Part shown: positions 24,881-37,575 of the stretch, in pieces | How the letters are laid out: the number at the start of each line of letters is the position of its first letter | How positions within the stretch are numbered: position 1 is the stretch's first letter | NCBI GenBank assembly: GCA_046331565.1 | Contig: JAXLQP010000008.1 | Coordinates: forward strand, 181,383 to 245,382 | Reading direction: 5' to 3' | DNA: 64,000 bases | Origin: DASRDU01 sp046331565 | GTDB taxonomy: Bacteria > Acidobacteriota > Blastocatellia > RBC074 | Program-made: the position numbers and the translations under genes | Notes under the pieces: generated by a model | The model's database searches: none | What the model saw: only the letters and a program-made list of their open reading frames with translations | What the model was told of the DNA's origin: nothing

Positions 24881-27076
24881 TCAGTTCAGCTCTGAAGTTT
24901 TTTGTTTTTTCAGGTCTTTGAGCAGGTGGCTGATCAGTTCGATTTCGGCGCTGGTCAACTTGCCGCCGCCGAAGCGCACCTGCTGATAGATGCGGGTCAT
25001 TTCGGTGACTGCCGGAATTGACAGCGCACTGGCAAATTCGTGCGGCGTCTGATCGGGTCGGCGTTCGTAACCGGCGCGGGCGAGCGCATCCAGCATCTCC
25101 TGATAAAACGCTACGGCTGAGCCTTCGGCATCACGTGTGGCGCGGTGCCGCCACGACTGCTGCCGCTGACGCCAGAACCAGCCAGCCCCGGCAAGCCCGA
25201 TCAGGCAGTACAAAGCCAGCGCCACCGGATGCAGCAGCAGGTTGCGAATCAGATCAGGAATTGATGAATCCAGCAATGCGCCGTTTCTGCCTTCGCGCCA
25301 CGACCGCAGCCACTCAGCAAAGCTCTCGCGCCAGTCAGACCATTTTGAAGCAGCATCGCCCTGCCACGACGAAAGCAGCCGCTGCATTCTCAGCGCAATC
25401 GAAAGCTGATCCTGCGCGTCAAAGCCGATGACCTTTTCCATCCAGAAAAGTTCGACCGCTTCGCCGTAATGCCGCAGCACCGCCAGGTAACCGCCCTCGT
25501 ATTTGTTCAGCCCGGCGGCAGGTGTCGGATCAAAGGCCACCCAGCCGTGCTGCGGGTAATAAACCTCAACCCACGAATGCGCGTCTGACTGCCGCACCGT
25601 GAACCAGTCGGCAATCTCGCTGTATTCGCCCGTCTGAAATCCGTTGACGAGCCGCGCCGGAATGCCCTGCGTGCGCAGCATGATCGTCATCGCCGTCGCA
25701 AAGTATTCACAATGTCCCGCCTTCACGTTGAAGAGAAAATCGGGCAGCGGATCGCCGCTTGTCGTGCGCTTCAGATCGAGCGTGTAACTCAGCGAAGTGT
25801 GCAGGTACTCTTCAATGCGTCGCGCCGCGTCGTGCTGCGTGTGAGTGTCGCGTGTGATCTGCGCGGCCAGTTCACCGATGCGCGCGTCCAGCCCGGCGGG
25901 CAGTTGCAGGTAACGCTGTCTGATCTCAATCGGATAATCGCGCTGATTATCGGCCTTGAGTTCAGCTTCACGATACACACGCGTATCAGACTGCACGGTG
26001 TAAACCAGATAGCCCGAACGACTGCCGCCAGCCCACAACCCGTCGCTCCTGTCCTGATAAAGTCGCGCCAGCGATCTGACATTGACCAGCAGTGGTTTTG
26101 GCGCAGCGAACAGCACGCCGGTATCAAGCGGCGTCAGATAAAATTCCTGTCGCGTCAGAAACCTGCGATCAGTGATCGGCTCAACCTCGAAGCCTTCGCC
26201 TTTTTGCAGCAGCGGAAACCTGCGCTGCCGGGTCGAATCGCTCCAGTTGCCGTTTTCATAACGATCCAGCGTGACCCCGCGCCAGCGCAGCGGCATCCGG
26301 TACTGCTCAGGCGGCTGCTGCACGCGCACGTGCATCACGACCTGCGGATTGAGTTTGACCTGCGCCACATCACCGATGCGCACCTTGTCTGAAAAACCTG
26401 AAAGCGTGGCTCCGCTCATCAGCCCGCCGCCAAACAGTCCCGATGACAATCGCGGCATCGCCAGAAAGAGCGGCGCAGCCAGCAGCAGAATCACCACGAG
26501 CGCCAGCAGCGAGAAATAACTTAATGGCCTCCAGCGCAACTGACCGACGGTGCGCCGCTCGGCCTGCGCTTCTCTTCTGATTTCAATTTCGGCGGCGCTC
26601 GCGCCAGCTTCCTGCTGCGCGCGACGAATTTCAAAACTCGTCAACGTCGAGAGCGCCGCAAACAGAAAGATCAGCATCAGCGCAAAAAACGTCGTGTCAA
26701 TTGTCATCCCTGCGGCCAGCAGCATTTCAAAAAACGCCACCACATAAAGCCACAGCCAGTCACGATTCTCTTTCGGATGAAGCAGCTTGAGCGATGAAGC
26801 AAACAGAATGAAATGAATCACCACCACCACCGGCGCTGATCCAAGCACCAGCCAGTCACCGAGCGCCAGCGGCACATAAGCCACCACCAGCCAGTTCGCC
26901 AGCTTTTTCGGCACCCGCCACCGCAACCGCCCGCTGTCAATCAGCCATCCCGTCACCAGCACGCCCGCATACAGCGCCGGAGCCAGCAAATCGAGATACC
27001 CCGTCGCCACCAGCATCAGAAAGCTCGTCGCCACCAGCGCGTATGATGAAATCCTGAAGTAACGATCCAGAGACAT
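24881..27076 (-). CDS. Transglutaminase-like membrane protein (TgpA / DUF3488 type)
   Basis: 731 residues. Six or so N-terminal membrane segments (about 10-215, DUF3488 region) precede a periplasmic part with the transglutaminase-like core: Cys456 in AGHCEYFATAMTIML, the His in SDAHSWVEVYYP and the Asp in AFDPTPAAG. One more membrane segment near 625-645 leads to a cytoplasmic C-terminal DUF4129-like tail. The triad is intact. The gene order MoxR, DUF58, transglutaminase is common in bacteria and is linked to envelope maturation. The substrate is unknown. The gene follows DUF58 after a tandem-repeat gap. Confidence 0.92.
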   Translation of the reverse strand: MSLDRYFRISSYALVATSFLMLVATGYLDLLAPALYAGVLVTGWLIDSGRLRWRVPKKLANWLVVAYVPLALGDWLVLGSAPVVVVIHFILFASSLKLLHPKENRDWLWLYVVAFFEMLLAAGMTIDTTFFALMLIFLFAALSTLTSFEIRRAQQEAGASAAEIEIRREAQAERRTVGQLRWRPLSYFSLLALVVILLLAAPLFLAMPRLSSGLFGGGLMSGATLSGFSDKVRIGDVAQVKLNPQVVMHVRVQQPPEQYRMPLRWRGVTLDRYENGNWSDSTRQRRFPLLQKGEGFEVEPITDRRFLTRQEFYLTPLDTGVLFAAPKPLLVNVRSLARLYQDRSDGLWAGGSRSGYLVYTVQSDTRVYREAELKADNQRDYPIEIRQRYLQLPAGLDARIGELAAQITRDTHTQHDAARRIEEYLHTSLSYTLDLKRTTSGDPLPDFLFNVKAGHCEYFATAMTIMLRTQGIPARLVNGFQTGEYSEIADWFTVRQSDAHSWVEVYYPQHGWVAFDPTPAAGLNKYEGGYLAVLRHYGEAVELFWMEKVIGFDAQDQLSIALRMQRLLSSWQGDAASKWSDWRESFAEWLRSWREGRNGALLDSSIPDLIRNLLLHPVALALYCLIGLAGAGWFWRQRQQSWRHRATRDAEGSAVAFYQEMLDALARAGYERRPDQTPHEFASALSIPAVTEMTRIYQQVRFGGGKLTSAEIELISHLLKDLKKQKTSELN

Positions 27077-27077
27077 A

Positions 27078-27171
27078 AGTGGTCAGTGGTTAGTGGTCAG
27101 TGGTCAGTGGTTAGTGAAAAGCAGAAGACCATTTCTTTTCACTGGCCACTAACCACTGATCACTAACCACT
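27078..27171. repeat. GGTCAGTGGTTAGT tandem/inverted repeat
   Basis: Left arm 27078-27121 consists of tandem AGTGGTCAGTGGTTAGT units; right arm 27135-27171 is its near complement (CACTGGCCACTAACCACTGA and further). The right arm enters the end of the DUF58 gene and supplies its last residues (NSG) and TAG stop. Confidence 0.9.
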
Positions 27172-28572
27172 ATTTCGCAGATCATCAAAGTAAACCACAT
27201 GCGCAGCGCGCCAGACGCTGGCCGGGATTGAACCGCGCGGTGCGGGCGTGATCAGAATCCTGAACTGATCGTCAGCGGCCAGCGTCGGCAGGCGCTCAAG
27301 CAGGCTCCACGAAATTGTTTCTTCGCGTTCCGGCTTTGCTGCCTGCTCTGTTTTTTCAGTGACCGGAGCGAGGCGGGCCAGGTGACGCAGCAGTTTGTAA
27401 CGATGCGCTTCGTCGCGGCCAAAGCCCAGATCGTCGCGGCCAGTCACCAGCCGAACCTCTGCGCCTTCGGCCATGAAATGCGTAATCAGGCTGGCCGCAA
27501 GCGTCACGGCGCCTTCAAATTTTTCGCTGAACTCTGCCGTCTCGGCAATGGCGTAATGATCGAAGGCAATCGTAATGCGCCAGTCATCATCGCGTGTGTA
27601 TTCGCGCACCATCAGTTGCGCCGTCCGGGCCGTCGCCTTCCAGTCAACGTGGCGCAGGTGATCGCTGGTCAGGTACTGGCGAATCGCGTACAGATCGCTG
27701 CCGCTGCCCTTGAGCGGGCTTTCCATCTGCCCCTGCGTGATCGGCAGCAGGTGATAAAAATCATCGAGCGGCTGCGGCTGCGGGTAAACGATGATTTCGC
27801 CGCTCGCTTCGATGAAGCGCCGCCGTTCGACAAAACCAAACGGAAAGCGCGACCTGATGGTGAAGCCCCTGACCGGATAAATGCCGCGCCGGGCGAAGCT
27901 GCATTCCAGGCTGGTGTGCGCTTCTGCGCCGCCTGGAATGATCGGAAAGCAGACCGGCTGTGCGAGCAGCGGCGCAAACCGCCGCAACTGCGCCGCAATT
28001 TTCGATTCCTTCTTTTTTTTCTGCCAGAACCCGCGCTGCACTTTTTCGGCGGCGATGGCGACTGACAGCGAAAACGATGGAATGAATTTTTTATGGCCGG
28101 TGGCGGCGATTTCAAGGCGGGTCTTTTCTCCGGCAAAGATGTGATCAGGGAACCTGAGCGCCACATCAGTGTCGTTGATGTTCACGCGCGAGGCGATGCC
28201 GGAAACCACCAGCGTCGCCAGCAGAATGGCCAGAATCAGGTAAAGCAGATTGTTGCCGGTGCTGAGCGACGCAATGCCAACCACGATGATAAACGTGCAG
28301 AAGATCCAGCCCGCGCTTGTCACATCCAGCGACAGGTTGGCGCGCAACAGTTCCAGCCTCACGTTCTGCGCCAGGCGCGGCACCACATAAAGCGCAATCA
28401 CCAGCGCGAGCGCCAGCGCAATCTTTGAAGTGAGCGAAGCCAGATCGTATTCGCCAAGCTGCGCCGCCGCCGCTGAAACAACTGCCGCCGCCAGCGCCGC
28501 AATCACGATCAGCGACGAAATCACCGCGAACCGCACTGCTTTTTTGTCCTGCAGAAATTCAGGCAGTGGCAT
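27163..28572 (-). CDS. DUF58-domain membrane protein
   Basis: 469 residues from the ATG at 28572; a GTG at 28590 is an alternative and neither has a good ribosome binding site. Two pairs of hydrophobic segments at about 13-40 and 95-130 anchor it. The DUF58 core is clear near the middle: GSDLYAIRQYLTSDHLRHVD, then WKATARTAQLMVREYTRDDD, followed by a von-Willebrand-like fold. The partner MoxR ATPase is encoded upstream. The pair is thought to act in envelope or complex assembly. The final three codons and stop come from a tandem repeat, so the natural C-terminus may have been replaced. Confidence 0.92.
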   Translation of the reverse strand: MPLPEFLQDKKAVRFAVISSLIVIAALAAAVVSAAAAQLGEYDLASLTSKIALALALVIALYVVPRLAQNVRLELLRANLSLDVTSAGWIFCTFIIVVGIASLSTGNNLLYLILAILLATLVVSGIASRVNINDTDVALRFPDHIFAGEKTRLEIAATGHKKFIPSFSLSVAIAAEKVQRGFWQKKKKESKIAAQLRRFAPLLAQPVCFPIIPGGAEAHTSLECSFARRGIYPVRGFTIRSRFPFGFVERRRFIEASGEIIVYPQPQPLDDFYHLLPITQGQMESPLKGSGSDLYAIRQYLTSDHLRHVDWKATARTAQLMVREYTRDDDWRITIAFDHYAIAETAEFSEKFEGAVTLAASLITHFMAEGAEVRLVTGRDDLGFGRDEAHRYKLLRHLARLAPVTEKTEQAAKPEREETISWSLLERLPTLAADDQFRILITPAPRGSIPASVWRAAHVVYFDDLRNSG

Positions 28573-28636
28573 AACGGAATCACAAGGCACCAGGCAAAGC
28601 TCAAAAATCAGAAATCAGAAGCCGCACACCGCCTGC

Positions 28637-28671
28637 TTCCTTTTGCCTTTTGACATTTGCCTTTTGCCTTC
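28637..28671. repeat. CTTTTGCC simple repeat behind the MoxR gene
   Basis: Units of the type CCTTTTGCCTTTTG repeat three to four times on the plus strand, beginning three bases from the MoxR stop codon. A loose complement (AAGGCACCAGGCAAAG, about 28583-28599) lies on the other side. Confidence 0.7.
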
Positions 28672-28673
28672 CC

Positions 28674-29645
28674 TCAGATCGGGACTCGGATGTTTTTGAT
28701 GATTTCGGTCAGCACGGCGTCCGATTCTTCGCCGCGCCGCAGACGGGTGGAGTAACGTGAACTGACAATGATGCGGTGGCCGAAGACGGGAATGACCAGC
28801 CGTTTGATGTCGTCGGCAATGCAGTAATCACGATCTTCGGTCAGCGCCAGCGCCTGGGCAGCGCGATAAAGCGCGAGCGAACCGCGCGGGCTGACGCCGA
28901 GATCAAGCACTTCGGATTTGCGCGTTGCTTCAACGATGGCGAGCAGGTAATCAAGCAGCGCGTCATCAACTCTGACGCGCCTGACTTCCGCCTGAAGTTC
29001 CAGCACATCCTCAGCCGTCATGACCGGCGTCAGTTCATCAACCGGCTTGCTCACCGTCTGATTGCGCAGAATCTGACGTTCAAATTCGACCGACGGATAA
29101 CCCATCCGCACGCGCATCAGAAAGCGGTCAAGCTGCGATTCAGGCAGCGGGTAAGTGCCGTGATGCTCAATCGGATTCTGAGTGGCCAGCACCAGAAACG
29201 GGCGCGGCAGTTCGTAAGTCTGATTTTCAATGGTGGCGCGACCTTCAGCCATTGCCTCCAGCAGGCTGCTTTGTGTTTTCGGAGTCGTGCGGTTGATTTC
29301 GTCGGCCAGAATGATGTTGGCGAAAATCGGGCCGGGTTTGAATTCAAAATCGCCGTTCTGCTGGTTGTAAATCGAAAGACCGACAATATCTGAAGGCAGC
29401 AGGTCGCTGGTGAACTGAATGCGCTGAAAGCTGCACGCCAGCGACCGCGCAATCGTCTGCGCCAGCGTGGTCTTGCCCACGCCCGGCACGTCTTCGAGCA
29501 GCAGATGACCGCCAGCCAGCAGCGTCACAATGGCCAGATGAACGGCTTCTGATTTGCCGCGAATGACCTGTTCGATGTGGCTCTGCAAATCCTGCAGCCG
29601 CCGTGTGGTACTCGTAATCAATGAGACTCCGCTGATTGAGGTCAC
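28674..29645 (-). CDS. MoxR-family AAA+ ATPase
   Basis: 323 residues. Walker A is in EDVPGVGKTTLAQ (about 55-67), Walker B in ILADEINRTTPKTQSSLLEA (about 112-131), and sensor 1 in FLVLATQNPIEHHGTYPLPE. The C-terminal lid domain (DLGVSPRGSLALYRAAQALA) has the Arg of sensor 2. MoxR proteins act as chaperone-like ATPases for partners containing von Willebrand-type domains; here the DUF58 protein is encoded just downstream. It heads the three-gene operon that ends with the transglutaminase-like gene. Confidence 0.95.
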   Translation of the reverse strand: MTSISGVSLITSTTRRLQDLQSHIEQVIRGKSEAVHLAIVTLLAGGHLLLEDVPGVGKTTLAQTIARSLACSFQRIQFTSDLLPSDIVGLSIYNQQNGDFEFKPGPIFANIILADEINRTTPKTQSSLLEAMAEGRATIENQTYELPRPFLVLATQNPIEHHGTYPLPESQLDRFLMRVRMGYPSVEFERQILRNQTVSKPVDELTPVMTAEDVLELQAEVRRVRVDDALLDYLLAIVEATRKSEVLDLGVSPRGSLALYRAAQALALTEDRDYCIADDIKRLVIPVFGHRIIVSSRYSTRLRRGEESDAVLTEIIKNIRVPI

Positions 29646-29728
29646 AACTCAAAAGGGGCGAGACCGTTGAAGGCCGCTTCGCAGGCTCGTCCTGATTCAG
29701 AAAAATTGCCAGCGACGCTTCACCTCTG

Positions 29729-29880
29729 ACCACGAATTTAGCACACGACCGCAAACGCGGCAAAAAGAAAACAATAGTGGTAAAACCAGGGAAGACAGAC
29801 CACGAATTGACCCGAATGAAGGAACAGCCGCAACACAGTTGATGAAGCTTCAATTCGTGAAAATTCGTGTCAGTTTGTGG
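29729..29880. repeat. CCACGAATT repeat patch
   Basis: CCACGAATT occurs at about 29730 and again at 29800 (followed by GACCCGAATGA), facing an inverted stretch AATTCGTGAAAATTCGTG at 29852-29869 and TTTGTGG after it. This fills the gap between the TonB-dependent receptor stop and the MoxR start. Confidence 0.75.
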
Positions 29881-29895
29881 CTGCTTTTCGCCCGC

Positions 29896-32800
29896 TCAGA
29901 AATCAAACCGCAGTCCCAGCCTGATTGTGCGCGCTCTGAACGCGCGCGGCGGAGTCAGGAAATCACCCGGACTGGACGGCGCATAATCCACATATTCAGC
30001 GCCGAAGGCATAGACCGTCGAATTTGAAGGATTGAAGATTTCCACCTGCGGAATCAGGTGACGGTGTTCACCCAGGCTGAACCGGCGCGAGAGTTTCAGG
30101 CTGAGCTGCCACTGCGCGGGGCCGCGCCCGGCATTGCGTCCGAGCGTTCCGCTTGTGCCGATGGTCGGCAGCGAAAAAGCACTGAACAGCGCAGGCGCAA
30201 GCGTTTCCCCTGGTTTGCGCCAGCGAATCTCAGCCGCGTTACCGCTGAAATTCGGGCGATCATTGTTCACATCGTCAAGATTGCGGTCATTGCCGTTGGC
30301 GCCGATGGTAAATGGGCGCGCTGAACTGACGGTCAGAATGCCTGCTGCATTGATTCGGCCAAGCACTCGTGGCAACTGATACACGCCACTGAAGGCAAAA
30401 CGGTGTCGCGCATCAAGCAGGCTGACCGCGCGTTCACGACCAAAATCACCTGCGACCAGCGGCGACGAGGTGTTTACAACTCCGTCATCAATCAGCTTGC
30501 TGAGCGTGTAAACCGCGCGCACCGAAGCCTGCGTGGTCAGACGGCTGTGCAATTCAAAACTGACGCCGTGATAGAAGCTGTTGCCGCGTGCTTCGAGCAG
30601 TTCAACCTGCGTCAGTTGCGGATCAGGACGAAACGCGCGAATGGTGGCGAGCGCTGCCCTGATGCCGCTCGTCGCGTTGCTGGTCGAAGGATTGTTCAGC
30701 CCGAAAACAATGACGGTTTTCCCGTTCTCTTTTTTCGTCTCGCTCGGCGTTGTACTCAGATTGAAGCGCACCAGATCGGCATTGCCCGTGCTGGTAATCG
30801 GGCGCTGTTTTGTGACCGGATCAATGGCGTTATTGAAATCACGCGAAGTCAGATATTCAGCCCAGTCGCTGAAACCCGCAGGCAGGCGCGGAGCATTGGC
30901 GTTTGTTTCGCGCCATAAATGCAGCCCCCGGTTGAAAACATAATTGATTTCGACCTTGAACCTTTTGCCAAGTTCACGCTCGATTCCGAGCGCGGCCTGA
31001 TAGCTCTCAGGAATGCGAATGCCGGGGCTGAGCCTGCGAATGAATCCTGCTTCGCGGACACCATACTGTGAAATGCGTGAATCACTGGCCGTCAGGGTTT
31101 GCGGAAACTGAAGCTGCGCGAGCAGCGGTTTCGCCGCTTCGTTGTCAGTATCAACCAGTACCTTGTTCGAGGTCAGCACGAAATCATCCAGCGTGCGCAA
31201 CAGCGCGCGGCTGTAGAAAATTCCGTAGCCGCCTCGCACTGCTGTCCTGCCGTTTCCAAACGGATCCCACGCAAACGACAATCGCGGGCTGAAATTATTC
31301 CGGTCGTGCAAAATTGTTTCCTGATCCCACCGCACACCGGCGCTGACCAGTAAATTCGATCTCACGCGCCAGTCTTCCTGAAGAAACAGACCAGTGTAGG
31401 TATTGCGCAGTTCAGATGCAGTATTGAAGCGATGCTGATAGCGCGCAGGCTTTCCGGCCAGAAAATCTGCCGGTGAGGCAAAACGATATGTCCCCGTCAC
31501 ATCCCCCAGATCAACAAAACCTGAACGAATCACCTGAACATCCGCGCCCGCTCGCAGAGTGCTGCGCCCCTGCACGAGCGCCAGCGTGTCCTGAATCTGC
31601 CAGCGTTTTTCGCGCCGGTCAGTCCCGCTGAGATTGCTTGAACCGGCCAGCAGAGTGCCCGCGCGCGTCAGCGGATTGGCGCTGGCATTGCCCGGCACAT
31701 CACGCGGATCATCAGTTTCAATCAGCACCACCGGGCTGTCATTCAGCGGCCCGTCAACCGGCGTCAGTCGTGAGAACTGAAACCGCGCGACATTGACGAG
31801 TTTCGGTGAAATCACAAAATTATCTGCGAATGCCAGAGCTTCACTGTTACGCCCTGTCTGTCGCAGCGTCTCCAGCGTGCGGCGACCGCCCGGAAAGCCA
31901 CGCTCATCGCGCTGTCGCGCCAGCATGAAAAGCCCTGAGACATTGTGATTGCTGCCAGCGTTGTAATCCATCCTGGCCTGAAATGTCTGCGCGACTCTGG
32001 GCGTGGTAACCTCGACATCGTAAAGCCCGACCGCCGCGCCGCCATTCACCACTATCGCTTTGCCATTTTTGTCTGTCGCTGTGCTGCCCAGGTTTGCGCC
32101 GGTTGGCTGCGGCAGCCGAAAGGCAGAACTGGTACTGACAGGCACCAGAGCAGCGATTTCAGCGCGGTCATAGATGTTGTCGTATTCATACGCCGCAAAG
32201 AAAAAAGCCCGGTTGCGCACGATTGGCCCGCCCAGGCTTATTCCGGGATTGTGCTGCTGGTAAGGCAGTCTGAAGCCACGCGCCGGATCTGAATTTCGCG
32301 TCACCGAATTTGCGTTGAGACTTTCGTCCCGAAAATAGTAAAACCCGCGCCCGCGCAATTGATTTGACCCGGCCCGCAGTCGCAGGTTTACCCGGCCACC
32401 CGCAGCACGCCCGTATTCAGCAGAAAACTGATTTGCAATCACCTGAAATTCATCAACCGCATCTGTGGTCGGCACAAAGCGTTCACGCGCTGCGCGGTCA
32501 TCGTTGTTATCCAGACCTTCAATCGTCAGGTTGTTTGAAAAAGGCGTCCCACCATTGAGCGCGAAAATCCCGGCCTCTTCCGGTGACTGGCGGAAACGAT
32601 CCTTTGTGTCACCTTCGGCCAGACCACTTTCACTGAAGGCCGGAAGCGAAGCGCCTGCAAACAGCACGATCAGATCATAAATATTCCGGCTGTCATTTGG
32701 CAGTTCATCAATCCAGCGTTTTGTCAGCGTTCCTCCGATTACCGTCCGGGAAACATCAATCCCGGCCAGCTCACTCCCAGCTTCAATCACCATCTGTTCA

Positions 32801-33156
32801 TTGATCCTGGCGACTTCCAGTTTGAAATCGCGGCGCAGGGTAGTACCGGCTTCACCACTGACTGAATACTGAAGGACACGAAACCCCTTCACCTCAGCCC
32901 GCAATTCATAACTCCCCGGCACCAGTGAAGTCAGTCGGAACCAGCCATTGTCATCAGTCACAACTGACCTTTCCTGATTCGTTGACACAGCGCGAGCGGT
33001 GATTCCGGCTTTGACGATTCGCTGCCCGTTGCTGTCCGTAACTGCCCCTTCAATGACAAAGTAATCCAGATCGTCACCTGTCACTCTTGTATTCAGGAAC
33101 AACAAACTGACAGCAAGTGACAGGCAAAGGCTCATGATTGATTTCAGGCACGGCAT
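29896..33156 (-). CDS. TonB-dependent receptor, acidobacterial type with carboxypeptidase-regulatory-like domain
   Basis: 1086 residues from the ATG at 33156, with GGAGG upstream; an earlier in-frame start at 33225 is unlikely. A signal peptide (about 5-25) leads to a regulatory-like beta-sandwich (about 35-120: VIEGAVTDSNGQRIVKAGIT), a plug-like domain (about 135-240, with LNGGTPFSNNLTIEGLDNND) and a long barrel ending in LGLRFDF. Such Oar/SusC-like proteins are numerous in this phylum and import large substrates or sit in the outer membrane with unknown ligands. No SusD-like partner is nearby. A CBM9-like gene lies beyond the divergent tRNA-Val, hinting at carbohydrate but not proving it. 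Confidence 0.92.
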   Translation of the reverse strand: MPCLKSIMSLCLSLAVSLLFLNTRVTGDDLDYFVIEGAVTDSNGQRIVKAGITARAVSTNQERSVVTDDNGWFRLTSLVPGSYELRAEVKGFRVLQYSVSGEAGTTLRRDFKLEVARINEQMVIEAGSELAGIDVSRTVIGGTLTKRWIDELPNDSRNIYDLIVLFAGASLPAFSESGLAEGDTKDRFRQSPEEAGIFALNGGTPFSNNLTIEGLDNNDDRAARERFVPTTDAVDEFQVIANQFSAEYGRAAGGRVNLRLRAGSNQLRGRGFYYFRDESLNANSVTRNSDPARGFRLPYQQHNPGISLGGPIVRNRAFFFAAYEYDNIYDRAEIAALVPVSTSSAFRLPQPTGANLGSTATDKNGKAIVVNGGAAVGLYDVEVTTPRVAQTFQARMDYNAGSNHNVSGLFMLARQRDERGFPGGRRTLETLRQTGRNSEALAFADNFVISPKLVNVARFQFSRLTPVDGPLNDSPVVLIETDDPRDVPGNASANPLTRAGTLLAGSSNLSGTDRREKRWQIQDTLALVQGRSTLRAGADVQVIRSGFVDLGDVTGTYRFASPADFLAGKPARYQHRFNTASELRNTYTGLFLQEDWRVRSNLLVSAGVRWDQETILHDRNNFSPRLSFAWDPFGNGRTAVRGGYGIFYSRALLRTLDDFVLTSNKVLVDTDNEAAKPLLAQLQFPQTLTASDSRISQYGVREAGFIRRLSPGIRIPESYQAALGIERELGKRFKVEINYVFNRGLHLWRETNANAPRLPAGFSDWAEYLTSRDFNNAIDPVTKQRPITSTGNADLVRFNLSTTPSETKKENGKTVIVFGLNNPSTSNATSGIRAALATIRAFRPDPQLTQVELLEARGNSFYHGVSFELHSRLTTQASVRAVYTLSKLIDDGVVNTSSPLVAGDFGRERAVSLLDARHRFAFSGVYQLPRVLGRINAAGILTVSSARPFTIGANGNDRNLDDVNNDRPNFSGNAAEIRWRKPGETLAPALFSAFSLPTIGTSGTLGRNAGRGPAQWQLSLKLSRRFSLGEHRHLIPQVEIFNPSNSTVYAFGAEYVDYAPSSPGDFLTPPRAFRARTIRLGLRFDF

Positions 33157-33333
33157 CTTACACCTCCGGGTTGAAAGGTTTTTACGCCGGCTGAAATGTG
33201 CGAGGTATCTGGCAGCAGACTTCAATAATGCTGGCTGAGGAGCCTGCTTTTCAGATCTGATTTAACCAATGGGGGGAAAGAGGGGAAATAGCAGGTTCAC
33301 TACTGGCTGAGCAGTGTTCCAGTGGGCCATCCG

Positions 33334-33363
33334 TTGACGCAGTAACGGCGTCTTTGCTAGTAT
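33334..33363 (+). promoter_or_regulatory. Predicted sigma-70 promoter of tRNA-Val
   Basis: TTGACG (33334-33339), 18-base spacer, TAGTAT (33358-33363), with an extended -10 TG at 33355-33356. It lies about 40 bases before the tRNA. Confidence 0.7.
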
Positions 33364-33404
33364 CTGCACCGCTTGAGAAAGCTGTTTCAAAGCTGTCTTT
33401 TCAT

Positions 33405-33476
<72 letters not shown>

Positions 33477-33664
33477 TTTCCAGTGATCTCACAATCGGAT
33501 TTCGCTCAGGTCGCCTTCGTCATCAACCAGGGCGGCCATTTTCATTTGGGACTTCAATCCGGTTCTTCCAACTGCTGTGTCCGATTAATAGTGGGAAAAT
33601 CAGAAAAACGTTTCGCTGTATTTTCTTTTTCTCAGCAAAAATTTTATCGGCATATCGTCAGCAT

Positions 33665-34321
33665 ATGGATACACCCGAAATCATTGCAGCTTACCAACCT
33701 GCACCAATTCCCTGCGACCTGGACTTCGATGGCCTGTTCTGGAAACCGGTACAGCGTCTGGAATTCAAATACAACTGGCGCGGCATTCCGGTTCCACCTG
33801 AATTGCGCACTTTTGCGATGATTACGTGGAACGATACTTACCTTTTCGCTGGCTTTGAGTGTGCTTATGAGGAACTGGATCTGGATGATGCGGAAGCTGA
33901 GTCTTTCAATCCTGAGAAAGAACGCTACGCACTCTGGGAACGGGATGTCTGTGAAGTCTTTATTCGCACTCACCTGAACTCTGACGTAAGGGTTTATAAA
34001 GAGTTCGAAGCTGCTCCGAATGGTCAGTGGTGCGATCTGAAAATTGACTGGTCAGAGAAGGTAAGGGACTGGGAGTGGCAGAGCGGCCTGCAGATTTCAC
34101 AGGCAATTGATTACGCCAGCAAAGTATACAGACTTACTATGTCCATACCTTTTGAGGCTCTTGATGCAATCCCGGAAAAGGGAACCCGGTGGCAGGTAAA
34201 TCTCTATCGGATCAGCCGACTAAAAGGGGAGCGTCAGTATCTGGCGTGGTCTCCGACGATGACTTCAAAACCAAACTTCCACGTGCCTGAGCGCTTTACT
34301 TCTCTGGTGTTTGCAAAGTAG
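33665..34321 (+). CDS. Carbohydrate-binding family 9-like protein
   Basis: 218 residues from the ATG at 33665; the frame is open from before the tRNA, but upstream residues look non-coding. The protein fits the CBM9-like beta-sandwich fold: WNDTYLFAGFECAYEE, then WERDVCEVFIRTHLNSDVRV and YKEFEAAPNGQWCDLKID, with the C-terminal LNLYRI-like strand (QVNLYRISRLKGERQYLAWS). There is no signal peptide and no attached catalytic domain, so it may act alone in the cytoplasm or be mis-started. The gene is convergent with the rRNA operon and shares the hairpin at 34339 as a possible terminator. Confidence 0.82.
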   Translation: MDTPEIIAAYQPAPIPCDLDFDGLFWKPVQRLEFKYNWRGIPVPPELRTFAMITWNDTYLFAGFECAYEELDLDDAEAESFNPEKERYALWERDVCEVFIRTHLNSDVRVYKEFEAAPNGQWCDLKIDWSEKVRDWEWQSGLQISQAIDYASKVYRLTMSIPFEALDAIPEKGTRWQVNLYRISRLKGERQYLAWSPTMTSKPNFHVPERFTSLVFAK

Positions 34322-34338
34322 AGGTCTGGAAAAGCTTG

Positions 34339-34370
34339 AGGGCCGGAGTGAGATTACTCACACCGGCCCT
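34339..34370. terminator. Terminator hairpin of the rRNA operon (also faces the CBM9-like gene)
   Basis: AGGGCCGG at 34339-34346 pairs with CCGGCCCT at 34363-34370, with inner pairing AGTGAG / CTCACA. On the minus strand it is followed by a short T-rich stretch (CAAGCTTTTCC). It lies between 5S and the convergent CBM9-like gene. Confidence 0.75.
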
Positions 34371-34381
34371 GAGGTGAAGAA

Positions 34382-34497
34382 TCCGGCGGCTACCTGCTCT
34401 CCCACGCAGTTACCCGCGCAGTACCATCGGCTCCAGAGGGCTTAACTGCCGTGTTCGGGATGGGAACGGGTGTGACCCCTCCGACATCACCACCGGA
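34382..34497 (-). rRNA. rrf: 5S ribosomal RNA
   Basis: About 116 bases. On the minus strand it begins TCCGGTGGTGATGTCGGAGG and ends with GTAGCCGCCGGA. The first and last bases pair (TCCGG/CCGGA), and the central CCCATCCCGAACACGG is the conserved 5S core. Ends are estimated from the helix. Confidence 0.95.
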
Positions 34498-34508
34498 AAA
34501 CCTGATTG

Positions 34509-34577
34509 CGGCAGTGGGCCGCGCGGCGCCCGGGGCCGCTGCTGCGGCCCGGGCAATCCTCACGCGGCGACTGCCGT
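34509..34577. other. GC-rich hairpin in the 23S-5S spacer
   Basis: Outer bases CGGCAGT (from 34509) and ACTGCCG (to 34577) pair, and inside is a strong stem GCCCGGGGCCGC / GCGGCCCGGGC (34528-34554) with loop TGCT. It may guide processing between 23S and 5S. Confidence 0.6.
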
Positions 34578-34613
34578 CAGAACTGAAGAGATAATCCGGC
34601 AAGCGGCTGTGGC

Positions 34614-37575
<2,962 letters not shown>

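Noticed and set aside
27078..27171. Tandem units that at first suggest a CRISPR-like array
   Set aside because: Units are adjacent without spacers of constant length and form one inverted repeat.
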